A stretch of DNA of 12,133 nucleotides, taken from the NCBI GenBank assembly GCA_964614795.1, contig CAZTME010000030.1, forward strand, positions 1 through 12,133, written 5' to 3'. The notes below the pieces were generated by a model that was given only the letters and a program-made list of their open reading frames with translations, was not told where the DNA came from and made no database searches. A program made the translations under genes and the position numbers. The stretch comes from CAZTME01 sp964614795 (lineage in GTDB: Bacteria > Patescibacteriota > Microgenomatia > UBA1400 > PJMF01). Below are positions 1-6,804 of this stretch, one piece after another. Each line of letters starts with the position of its first letter. Position 1 is the first letter of the stretch.

Positions 1-1
1 A

Positions 2-187
2 ATTGTGGCTACGGGAGTTATGATTGCTGTGGGTTGGTGGAGCTTGACTTTTTGGAGCACTTCTTACCTTTGGTTTATCTCAGGAATTTTTGTTGTTGGT
101 GGTGCTTATTTACTGACTTTATTAGCTTTAGACTATAAAATGTTATTTAAACAAATTAGTAGTGTGCTTCGTGTGGCAACTTCATAA
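2..187 (+). CDS. C-terminal tail of a membrane protein, possibly a Wzx-type flippase (partial)
   Basis: The reading frame is open at the left edge and ends at TAA 185-187, so this is the end of a gene that begins outside the window. The visible part of about 61 residues has two hydrophobic stretches, one rich in Trp (GWWSLTFW) and one ending in LLTLLALDY. A short basic cytoplasmic tail (KMLFKQISSVLRVATS) follows. Two closing membrane helices plus a basic tail fit the end of a polysaccharide flippase, which is common beside glycosyltransferase clusters, but the fragment has no diagnostic motif. The next gene starts one base after this stop, so they are probably cotranscribed. A separate 60-residue gene starting at GTG 5 is less likely, because the frame is open further upstream. 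Confidence 0.45.
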   Translation: MVATGVMIAVGWWSLTFWSTSYLWFISGIFVVGGAYLLTLLALDYKMLFKQISSVLRVATS

Positions 188-188
188 T

Positions 189-1106
189 ATGTCAACAAAT
201 AAACTTCCTCTCACCGGTATTATTCATGCCAAAAATGCTCAAAAAGATATTGAGGGTGCCATAAAAAGTTTAGATTTTTGTGATGAAGTACTGGTGGCCG
301 ATATGCAAAGTACTGACCTAACTGCACAGTTGGCAAAAAATGCCGGAGCCAAAGTCATTGAGGTGGACAATTACGAATTTGCCGATCCGGTGAGACAACA
401 AATGATTGAGTTGGCCTCATACCAATGGGTTTTTGTTTTAGATGCGGATGAAAGAGTGCCGGCAAAATTGGCATCAATGATTGAAGAATTGATGAGCGAT
501 GCTAATATTTCAGCCTATGCCATACCAAGAAAAAATCTTATCTTTGGTCATTGGCTGGAACATGCCGGCTGGTGGCCGGATTATCAAGTCAGACTTTTCC
601 AAAAGTCAAAAGTAAAGTGGCCACCAACTATTCACACTCACCCTGTTATTCAAGGAGAAAAAAAAGAGTTGCCTGCCAGTAACGAAATAGCACTTATTCA
701 TCAAAATTATTCAGATATAACCTCATTTATTGAAAGACTCAATCGCTATACGAGTATTCAAGCAAGAGAAAATTCATCAGCTTCAATGCAGTTGGGACTT
801 AACAATCTACTCTCAACTTTTGCGGAAAGAGCCATTTTTCACGAAGGATGGAAGGATGGTAAAGTTGGCTTGCAGGTGAGTTTATTGCAAGGAATTTATG
901 ACGCAGTTGTGAGCATGAAGCAAGGGGAACTTGACAATTCTATAAAAAATAGTGGTGAAGCCAGAAATAATCAAGAGAGTATTTTATCTCTGGAATTAAC
1001 GGAAGCTATCAAAACTCTTAGTTATTGGCGAGCAAATTATGAAATTCAAAGAAGTCGCGGTTGGCAAAAATTTTATTGGCGAATGCGCCGTAAATTAAAA
1101 ATTTAA
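189..1106 (+). CDS. GT2 glycosyltransferase, WaaE/KdtX-like
   Basis: A 305-residue family 2 glycosyltransferase. The GT-A fold is visible: the first nucleotide-binding strand near residues 8-16 (TGIIHAKNA), the DEVLVADMQSTD segment at 32-43, and the metal-binding DADE at 85-88. IHTHP follows in the acceptor region, and the subfamily's C-terminal FHEGWKDGKVG motif comes later. A charged, probably helical tail of about 60 residues ends the protein. It probably adds a sugar from a nucleotide-sugar donor to a lipid-linked or lipid-anchored acceptor at the inner membrane face; the sugar cannot be told. I chose ATG 189, one base after the upstream stop, because the GT2 strand starts right after it; GTG 162 would add nine unrelated residues. 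Compared with the two other WaaE-like genes here, the usual NE is replaced by NA and HE by HT. Confidence 0.85.
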   Translation: MSTNKLPLTGIIHAKNAQKDIEGAIKSLDFCDEVLVADMQSTDLTAQLAKNAGAKVIEVDNYEFADPVRQQMIELASYQWVFVLDADERVPAKLASMIEELMSDANISAYAIPRKNLIFGHWLEHAGWWPDYQVRLFQKSKVKWPPTIHTHPVIQGEKKELPASNEIALIHQNYSDITSFIERLNRYTSIQARENSSASMQLGLNNLLSTFAERAIFHEGWKDGKVGLQVSLLQGIYDAVVSMKQGELDNSIKNSGEARNNQESILSLELTEAIKTLSYWRANYEIQRSRGWQKFYWRMRRKLKI

Positions 1107-1115
1107 TTCTTCAGG

Positions 1116-1121
1116 TATAAT
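1116..1121 (+). promoter_or_regulatory. Perfect -10 box (TATAAT) abutting a GTG start
   Basis: GGTATAAT at 1114-1121 contains a perfect bacterial -10 hexamer. Six bases separate it from the GTG at 1128, so transcription would be expected to begin at or within a base or two of the start codon, giving a leaderless message. No good -35 is seen at normal spacing (1093-1098 reads AATTAA). There is no Shine-Dalgarno site between the box and the start. The match could be chance in AT-rich DNA. Confidence 0.45.
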
Positions 1122-1127
1122 AGCTTT

Positions 1128-2045
1128 GTGACTCACGATATTTCTCTAATTATTGTTAACTACAATCAAGCCAAATTAACATTGGCTTGTTTGGAGAGCG
1201 TTTTAAAAATGAGGACCGGTGATCATGTCTTGCATGTTTTGGTTGTTGATAATGGTTCGCCGGACGAGTTGAAAATTCCCAAAAAGATTCTCAATCAAGG
1301 AGTTTCATTGTTGCGCAGTGACGCGAATCTTGGATTTACCGGTGGAAATAATATGGGGATTCACGCCGCTTTAGAGAGACATAACTCTGATTTCATTTTT
1401 TTGTTAAATAATGACACGATTATTCATGAGAATTCTTTATTGGAAATGTTAGGTTATGCTCAGGCTCATCCCGATGCCGGGATAATTTCTCCAAAGATAT
1501 ATTTTTATCCGGGAGATGAGTTTCACAAAAAACAATATAGTAAAACTCAAAAAGGAAAAGTTATCTGGTTTGCCGGGGGTGCGATTGATTGGAGAAATTT
1601 GGATACTTTTCACAAAGGTGTAGATGAAGTCGACAGGGGTCATTTTGAAATGCAAGATCAATCGGAATTTGCCACCGGTTGTGCCTTGTTAATTCGAAGA
1701 GAAACCGTTGAAAAAATTGGCTTACTGCGTAAAGAGTATTTTCTTTATTACGAAGATGCGGATTGGAGCATGCGAGCCAAACAATTTGGGTATGATTTGG
1801 GTTTTTGTGCCAAGGCTCAAGTTTGGCATCATAACGCCGGCTCTTCCGGCGGAGCAGGTTCTTCGGTTCATATCTATTATCAAACTCGCAATCGCTTGTT
1901 GTTTTTCTGGCGTTTTGGCAATTGGAGAGTGAAAATGCGCGTTCTTAGATTTGCCTTTGAGCTTTTACTTACCGGCGAGCGATTGCAAAGAATGGGAGTT
2001 CTTCATTTTTTTATGCAACGTTTTGGCAAGCAACCAATTACATAA
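1128..2045 (+). CDS. GT2 glycosyltransferase, rhamnosyltransferase-like
   Basis: A 305-residue family 2 glycosyltransferase of the WbbL/RfbN type (dTDP-rhamnose:acceptor rhamnosyltransferase-like). Visible motifs in order: SLIIVNYNQ at 6-14, VVDNGS at 39-44, the LGFTGGNNMGI loop at 68-78, the metal-binding LLNND at 92-96, FATGCALLIRR at 181-191 and YYEDADWSMRAKQFGY at 207-222. The C-terminal YYQTRNRLLFFWR segment and following amphipathic helices probably sit on the membrane. It should transfer a deoxyhexose-type sugar to a polyprenyl-diphosphate-linked glycan, but donor identity is inferred from family resemblance only. GTG 1128 is taken as start because the catalytic strand begins five codons later, and the nearest in-frame ATGs (1209, 1353) would remove catalytic motifs. 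It starts 21 bases after the previous stop, directly behind a TATAAT box. Confidence 0.88.
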   Translation: MTHDISLIIVNYNQAKLTLACLESVLKMRTGDHVLHVLVVDNGSPDELKIPKKILNQGVSLLRSDANLGFTGGNNMGIHAALERHNSDFIFLLNNDTIIHENSLLEMLGYAQAHPDAGIISPKIYFYPGDEFHKKQYSKTQKGKVIWFAGGAIDWRNLDTFHKGVDEVDRGHFEMQDQSEFATGCALLIRRETVEKIGLLRKEYFLYYEDADWSMRAKQFGYDLGFCAKAQVWHHNAGSSGGAGSSVHIYYQTRNRLLFFWRFGNWRVKMRVLRFAFELLLTGERLQRMGVLHFFMQRFGKQPIT

Positions 2046-2066
2046 GTGGAGTCGGCAGTGTATAGT
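2037..2066 (+). promoter_or_regulatory. Weak candidate promoter before the second WaaE-like gene
   Basis: ATTACA (2037-2042, four of six matches to TTGACA) is followed after 18 bases by TATAGT (2061-2066, five of six matches to TATAAT). Expected transcript start is near 2073, leaving a leader of about 17 bases before ATG 2090. It overlaps the end of the preceding gene. The 44-base gap is one of only a few in the cluster. In this AT-rich sequence the match may be chance. Confidence 0.3.
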
Positions 2067-2089
2067 AAAGTTGGTGAAGATTTTTCATT

Positions 2090-2911
2090 ATGAAAGTTTT
2101 TCCAGTTTCAGCCATTATTCTTACTCGCAACGAGGCGGAAATGATCCAGGCTTGCTTGGACACTCTCAAATGGTGTCAAGAAATCATTGTAGTTGATGAA
2201 AATAGTACGGACCAAACAACTTCAATCGCCCAGGCTAGCGGAGCAGAAGTTTTTCAATCGCAAGAAACTTCTTTTGCTTCACGTCGAGAATTGGCTATAA
2301 AAAAAGCTACTCAACCATGGATTTTATATATTGATGCCGATGAACGAGTAACTCCGGCACTCATGAGTAGTATTGTCAATAATTTAAATAATGCGGATAT
2401 GGCAGTGGGCTTAATTAATCGCGTCAATTTCTTTTATGGTCAAAGAATGACGGCCGGGGGTTGGACTGAACCGGCTATTCCCAGGTTGTTTAGACAATCG
2501 GCTTTACAAGGTTGGACCGGAGCAATTCATGAATCACCTAAATTTCAAGGTTCAGCAAAAAAACTAAGTGGAGAGTTATGGCATTTTACTCACCGCTCCG
2601 TTGAATCGGGTTTGTTAAAAACTGTTGCTTGGACTCCCATGGAAGCCGATTTATTAGCCGCCAACTTGTCTCATAAAGTTGGAGCATTGACGGTGTTGCG
2701 CAAAGGTTTAGGTGAATTCATGAGAAGAGTATTTTGGCACAAAGGATACAAAGATGGCGAAACTGGTGTCATGGAAGGAATAATTCAAGCAATCAACCGC
2801 ATGTTGGTTTATATTCAGGTTTGGGAAAGGCAAAAACATCCTCCCATTGCTCAACATTATCAACAATTGGAAAAAGAAATCTATCAACAATGGCAAAAAC
2901 AACAATCATGA
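2090..2911 (+). CDS. GT2 glycosyltransferase, WaaE/KdtX-like (second copy)
   Basis: A 273-residue family 2 glycosyltransferase. It shows SAIILTRNEAEMI at 7-19, EIIVVDENSTDQT at 31-43, the metal-binding DADE at 82-85, the acceptor-side AIHES motif and the C-terminal FWHKGYKDGETG motif typical of the WaaE/KdtX group. These enzymes add a hexose or heptose to lipid-linked core sugars at the cytoplasmic face; the exact substrate is unknown here. The ATG at 2090 places the first catalytic strand six residues in, as usual. The stop overlaps the next start as ATGA (2908-2911), a sign of translational coupling. It keeps all key acidic residues and looks intact. It is a paralogue of the genes at 189 and 6805 but too divergent at the protein level to be a recent duplication. 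Confidence 0.87.
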   Translation: MKVFPVSAIILTRNEAEMIQACLDTLKWCQEIIVVDENSTDQTTSIAQASGAEVFQSQETSFASRRELAIKKATQPWILYIDADERVTPALMSSIVNNLNNADMAVGLINRVNFFYGQRMTAGGWTEPAIPRLFRQSALQGWTGAIHESPKFQGSAKKLSGELWHFTHRSVESGLLKTVAWTPMEADLLAANLSHKVGALTVLRKGLGEFMRRVFWHKGYKDGETGVMEGIIQAINRMLVYIQVWERQKHPPIAQHYQQLEKEIYQQWQKQQS

Positions 2912-5061
2912 AGATTGGCTTGTATTCTCCCTATTTTCCTCAACATTTTGGTGGAGGCGAAAAACATCTTTTGGCTGTAGCCTTGGCATTAGTAGATCAA
3001 GGATTGGCGGTAACGATTTGTTTCAATGGACAGGGTAATGAACGAATCGAAGAAATTGTAAGTAAGTATGAAAATTATTTCGGATTAAATTTAAAGAAAA
3101 TAAATTGGCTAATTATCAAACCAAGTATGATGGGCTTGATTGGCAGATTAAAATGGCAAAAGCAGTTTGATATTTGGTATCTAGTCAGTGATGGTTCTAT
3201 TCCCTTATCAATTAATAAAAAAACAATTTTGCATGTTCAAATACCTTTTACTCATAGCTTGAATTGGTGGCAAAAACTCAAATTGGCCAATTGTGAAATT
3301 CAAGCTAACTCGGTTTTTACGGCACACTGTTTGAGTAAAGCGTGGCAAATTTCTTCTCCTAACGTATTACATCCCAGCGTTGATGATGAATTTTACAATG
3401 TTGAATCTTCAAATCGAAAAAACATTGTTAGTATTGGGCGTTTTTTTACCCAGTTGCACAGTAAGCGTCAAGACGTTTTAATTCAAGCTTATAAATTATT
3501 ATTTGAAAAATTGAAAGATAAAACTCCGCCTTTAGTTTTAATTGGTGCTGTTGAAGATGAAGAATTTTTTGCCAGATGTCAGAGTTTGGCTGAAGGTTTA
3601 AATGTACAATTTCTGACCAAAGTGGATAAATCTGAATTATTAAAGCAATTAAGTTTGGCGCTTGTTTATTGGCACGCAGCCGGCTATGAAATAGATGAAA
3701 AAACTCATCCAGAAAAAGTAGAGCATTTTGGCATGAGCACCGCCGAGGCTATGGCAGCCGGCTGCGTGCCAATGGTCATCCCCAAAGGTGGTCAACCAGA
3801 AGTAATCGGCCAAGAATTTCTGAATTGGAGTTGGCAAGAACCGGAAGATTTGGTAAACACTACTCTTAAATTTTTATCATTACCCGAAACTGAAAAGAGC
3901 CAATTAAGCAAGCTGGCTAGAACACATTCACAACAATTTAATCAAGATCACTTTAATATAAATGTTGCAAATTTATTTCAACTTGAGAAAAATTCGGTGA
4001 TTAATCCCAATCAAACAAACCGCAAACTATCTTCAACCGACAAATCAGTTGATAGCAATCAAGAAATTTCGACTGTTAATAATATAAATAAATTGTCTGC
4101 AGTTACTACCTTGTCAACCAAATCAAGTATGGTAGACGTTGGCAATCATGCACAAAGAGCACCTGTTTCAGTAATCATTCCGATTTACAACGGCTTAATT
4201 TTGCTAAAAAAAAATTTACCAAGTGTGTTATCCCAATTATCTTCAAAAGATCAGTTAATTTTAGTCGATGATTGCAGTACTGAACCAATTTTGGAATGGG
4301 TGAAGTCTCAAGCAACTGGGTGGCAAAATTTTACTTCTGAAGAGCGAGCTTTTTCTGAAAGAACGGCATCGGCCAATTTTGTTAGTTCTTTTTGCGCAAC
4401 AATTGGCAAAGTGCCGCTGATTTTTCTACAATTGAAAATAAATCAACGATTTGCTAAGGCAGTGAATACGGGCGCATTGTTTGCCGCTAATCCATATTTA
4501 TTGTTACTTAATTCGGATGTGCAATTAACCAATAATGCTGTAGAGTCTCTTTCTGTCAATTTTCAAACGAAAACAAATTTATTTGCCGTCGGTTGCTTGG
4601 AAAAAGAAGAAATATCAAGCTTAACCGGCAAAGAAATTTTGGGTGGAAAAAATAAAATTTGGTTTGAAAAAGGCTTGTTTGTTCATTCCCGAGCCAGTGA
4701 GTTTAGTCATGGTGAAACCGGTTGGGTGAGTGGGGGTAGCGGCTTATTTGATAAAGAAAAATGGCAAGTTTTGGGTGGTTTTGACCCAATTTTCTACCCG
4801 GCATATTGGGAAGATGTTGATCTTTCATTTAGAGCGAAAAAGCAAGGTTGGCAAGTACTTTTTGAACCAAAAGCGGTTGTTTTACACAAACACGAGAGCA
4901 CCAATAAAGAAGTTTTTTCAAACTCAAAAATTCAAAAATACAGTTTTGCTCATCAATTATTTTTCACTCAAAGACATGCAAAAGGTTGGCAAGTTTTTGC
5001 CTATTATTTTTGGCAACCCTATTGGTGGTGGCAAGTAAGAAAGCTACATAACTCAACATGA
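2908..5061 (+). CDS. Two-domain glycosyltransferase: GT4 fused to rhamnosyltransferase-like GT2
   Basis: A 717-residue protein with two complete catalytic domains. Residues 1-360 are a GT-B fold GT4 enzyme: the GGGEKH loop at 15-20, IVSIGRFF at 173-180, and an EX7E motif (E272, E280) within HPEKVEHFGMSTAEAMAAGC, followed by KGGQPE. This motif set resembles the ALG11-like mannosyltransferase group. A polar linker rich in Asn, Ser and Thr covers about 361-418. Residues 419-717 are a GT2 domain: SVIIPIYNG, LVDDCST with D454/D455, NQRFAKAVN, LLNSD with D537, and YWEDVDLSFRAKKQGW with E635/D636. It probably adds two consecutive sugars to one glycan. ATG 2908 is preferred because MKIGLYSP is the typical GT4 start and it forms ATGA with the previous stop; ATG 2890 would add six residues. 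A perfect 18-bp inverted repeat lies inside the GT4 part. Confidence 0.88.
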   Translation: MKIGLYSPYFPQHFGGGEKHLLAVALALVDQGLAVTICFNGQGNERIEEIVSKYENYFGLNLKKINWLIIKPSMMGLIGRLKWQKQFDIWYLVSDGSIPLSINKKTILHVQIPFTHSLNWWQKLKLANCEIQANSVFTAHCLSKAWQISSPNVLHPSVDDEFYNVESSNRKNIVSIGRFFTQLHSKRQDVLIQAYKLLFEKLKDKTPPLVLIGAVEDEEFFARCQSLAEGLNVQFLTKVDKSELLKQLSLALVYWHAAGYEIDEKTHPEKVEHFGMSTAEAMAAGCVPMVIPKGGQPEVIGQEFLNWSWQEPEDLVNTTLKFLSLPETEKSQLSKLARTHSQQFNQDHFNINVANLFQLEKNSVINPNQTNRKLSSTDKSVDSNQEISTVNNINKLSAVTTLSTKSSMVDVGNHAQRAPVSVIIPIYNGLILLKKNLPSVLSQLSSKDQLILVDDCSTEPILEWVKSQATGWQNFTSEERAFSERTASANFVSSFCATIGKVPLIFLQLKINQRFAKAVNTGALFAANPYLLLLNSDVQLTNNAVESLSVNFQTKTNLFAVGCLEKEEISSLTGKEILGGKNKIWFEKGLFVHSRASEFSHGETGWVSGGSGLFDKEKWQVLGGFDPIFYPAYWEDVDLSFRAKKQGWQVLFEPKAVVLHKHESTNKEVFSNSKIQKYSFAHQLFFTQRHAKGWQVFAYYFWQPYWWWQVRKLHNST
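3668..3773. repeat. 18-bp perfect inverted repeat inside a coding region
   Basis: Bases 3668-3685 (ATTGGCACGCAGCCGGCT) are the exact reverse complement of 3756-3773, with 70 bases between them. The arms are 12/18 G+C in an AT-rich gene. They encode two conserved parts of the GT4 domain: WHAAG near residues 255-259 and AAGCVPM just after the EX7E motif. The right arm is part of a 12-bp palindrome (GCAGCCGGCTGC, 3754-3765). On RNA the arms could form an 18-bp stem with a 70-nt loop. Confidence 0.85.
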
Positions 5062-6698
5062 AAATTTTATCTTCACTAAAAGTTGCTCTATCTACTTGGC
5101 CATGTTCTCGTTGGCAATCAATCATAATTTTTTTACTGATTATCGTGGGAATGTTGGTAAGAGTTTGGCAATTTGGTGAGTTGCCAAAGGGATTAACTTG
5201 GGATGAAGCAGCCATTGGTTATAACGGTTGGTCGGTAATCAATTATAGAAGGGATGAGTGGTTGGATTTTTTGCCAATTTCTTTTCGATCGTTTGGTGAT
5301 TACAAGGCGCCATTAGCAATTTATATCAATGGCATTTTTACCAGTGTTTTTGGTATTTCACATTCAAGTATTCGTTTGCCTTTTTTATTATTTAGTTTTG
5401 TTGCGATTATGTTTTGGTTAATTTTTTTATGGCAATTAAATTTAAGAAAGATCATTAGTAATTGGGGAGTGGTGGTTGGTGTTGGTCTTTTTTCTCTTTC
5501 CCCATGGCACGTTCTATTTTCTCGCACCGGTTTTGAATCGGGCATTGCATTATCTTTAATCATGATGAGTTTGGTTTGGATAATGTTTTACTGGAATACG
5601 AAAAAATGGTGGTGGTTAATTTTGCTCGCATCAAGTTTGGCACTTAGTTTATATGCCTATCACAGTGCCAAAATAGTAATTCCCTTGCTCATGTTGTCTG
5701 CCGGAATTTGGTTTGGTTCTTATTGGCGCGACTCATTTAATATTAAAAGAAAACAAACTTTGTTATCCACAGTTCTATTTTTCTCAACTTTTTCCTTGTT
5801 GCTTATACCTTTACTACTTGATTCATTATTGGGACAAGGAGCAACGCGAGCCAACAGTCTGGTAATTTTTCAAGACATTTTAATCGAGGAAAAAATTGAA
5901 ATAATGACTCACAGCGTCGTTTCGTCTCTCAGTCCCGGTTTTTGGTTGTTTGGCTATGGTGACTCTTTACGTCATGTAACTGGCAAATACGGTCCGCTTT
6001 CACCCGCCTCTCTATTTTTATTAATAATTGGTTTAATTTTATCGCTTAAAAATTTGTTTGTGGTGTTACGAATAAAAAAAATTAAAATTGAAAAGAGAAT
6101 TCAAGGATTTTTGATTTTCTGGTTGGGAATTGGTCTTTTGCCGGCTTTTTTATCTCAGGATGCGCCACACGCGAACAGGACATTATTGGCTTTGCCGGCT
6201 ATTTATATGCTTGCTGTCATTGGTTTTGAGTGGTTGTTAAAACAATCAAAAAACGTAAAAAAAATGATTATTTCATTAATAATTCTTATTGAAGTAGGAT
6301 TTTTTGCTTTATTTTTACTTGATTATTTTGGAGCATATCAAATTCGCGGCAGTCTTGCTTTTGCTCAAGGATATGACGAAGTTTATCAAATTTCCGCCAG
6401 AGCGGAAAAACAAGAACCACCTTTTGAGAAAGTGGAAAATATTTACATTTCTTCCAAATTGGGACAGCCCTACATTTACGCACTTTTGTATTTGAAAGTT
6501 AGACCAATTGATTACCACTCAGGAAGATTGGTGAGATATTTATTTCCCGATGAAATTACCGTTGGTGATTTGAGTAGAAAAAATGCATTATTAATTTATT
6601 CGGTTAAGGATGACGTACCGGTTGTTCCGCAAGGGGTGATTTCCAATCAAGCCGGTGAACCTTTGTGGTTTTGGTATGTCACCGATGCAGGTGAGTAA
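5058..6698 (+). CDS. PMT/ArnT-like GT-C membrane glycosyltransferase
   Basis: A 546-residue multi-pass membrane protein of the dolichyl-phosphate-mannose mannosyltransferase/ArnT type (GT39/GT83-like). After the first helix (about 20-36) comes an acidic loop, LTWDEAAIGYN, with D49/E50, matching the catalytic DE position of the family. GDYKAPLAIYI at 80-90 follows, the usual second family signature. About ten further hydrophobic segments run to about residue 425. The last 120 residues are soluble and mostly beta-like, probably extracytoplasmic. Members move a sugar from a polyprenyl-phosphate carrier to lipid, glycan or protein on the outer face of the membrane; the acceptor here is unknown. 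The start overlaps the preceding stop as ATGA (5058-5061). After its stop comes a 106-base gap, so it may end one transcription unit. Confidence 0.83.
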   Translation: MKILSSLKVALSTWPCSRWQSIIIFLLIIVGMLVRVWQFGELPKGLTWDEAAIGYNGWSVINYRRDEWLDFLPISFRSFGDYKAPLAIYINGIFTSVFGISHSSIRLPFLLFSFVAIMFWLIFLWQLNLRKIISNWGVVVGVGLFSLSPWHVLFSRTGFESGIALSLIMMSLVWIMFYWNTKKWWWLILLASSLALSLYAYHSAKIVIPLLMLSAGIWFGSYWRDSFNIKRKQTLLSTVLFFSTFSLLLIPLLLDSLLGQGATRANSLVIFQDILIEEKIEIMTHSVVSSLSPGFWLFGYGDSLRHVTGKYGPLSPASLFLLIIGLILSLKNLFVVLRIKKIKIEKRIQGFLIFWLGIGLLPAFLSQDAPHANRTLLALPAIYMLAVIGFEWLLKQSKNVKKMIISLIILIEVGFFALFLLDYFGAYQIRGSLAFAQGYDEVYQISARAEKQEPPFEKVENIYISSKLGQPYIYALLYLKVRPIDYHSGRLVRYLFPDEITVGDLSRKNALLIYSVKDDVPVVPQGVISNQAGEPLWFWYVTDAGE

Positions 6699-6752
6699 GT
6701 ATTGCGTGACAACTCAATTCTCAAAAAAAATTGCTGATGATGATTTTAATCC

Positions 6753-6782
6753 TCGACTTGTTATTTTTAACAATGGTACAAT
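6753..6782 (+). promoter_or_regulatory. Candidate extended -10 promoter before the third WaaE-like gene
   Basis: TGGTACAAT at 6774-6782 is an extended -10 element (TGn plus TACAAT). TCGACT at 6753-6758 (four of six matches to TTGACA) lies 18 bases upstream. Transcription would start near 6789, about 16 bases before ATG 6805. It sits in the 106-base gap, the longest within the glycosyltransferase run, which is where an internal promoter is expected. A second -10-like TATAAA at 6796-6801 lies too close to the ATG to be preferred. No terminator hairpin is visible in the gap. Confidence 0.45.
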
Positions 6783-6804
6783 TCTTTTTAGAGTTTATAA
6801 AAAT

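Noticed and set aside
2734..2907. 58-residue N-terminal extension of the GT4-GT2 fusion
   Set aside because: It lies entirely within the previous GT2 gene in another frame, and MKIGLYSP is the normal GT4 start with an ATGA junction.
3649..3837. Minus-strand open frame within the GT4 domain
   Set aside because: It lies opposite a well-supported gene, and its protein-like look (WHAAG, AGCVP) is explained by the inverted repeat mirroring the plus-strand motifs.
2909..5061. TGA recoded as glycine, as in some CPR lineages
   Set aside because: The TGAs at 2909 and 5059 end genes at typical family lengths, and read-through at 2909 would give unrelated sequence, so the standard code applies.
6391..6408. 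TTTCCGC-CAGA-GCGGAAA hairpin in the PMT-like gene
   Set aside because: A 7-bp stem inside coding sequence, with no T-run and no special position; stems of this size are expected by chance.
6655..6804. 50-residue N-terminal extension of the third WaaE-like gene
   Set aside because: The extra residues overlap the preceding gene, look random, and the GT2 family starts within a few residues of its first strand, as from ATG 6805.
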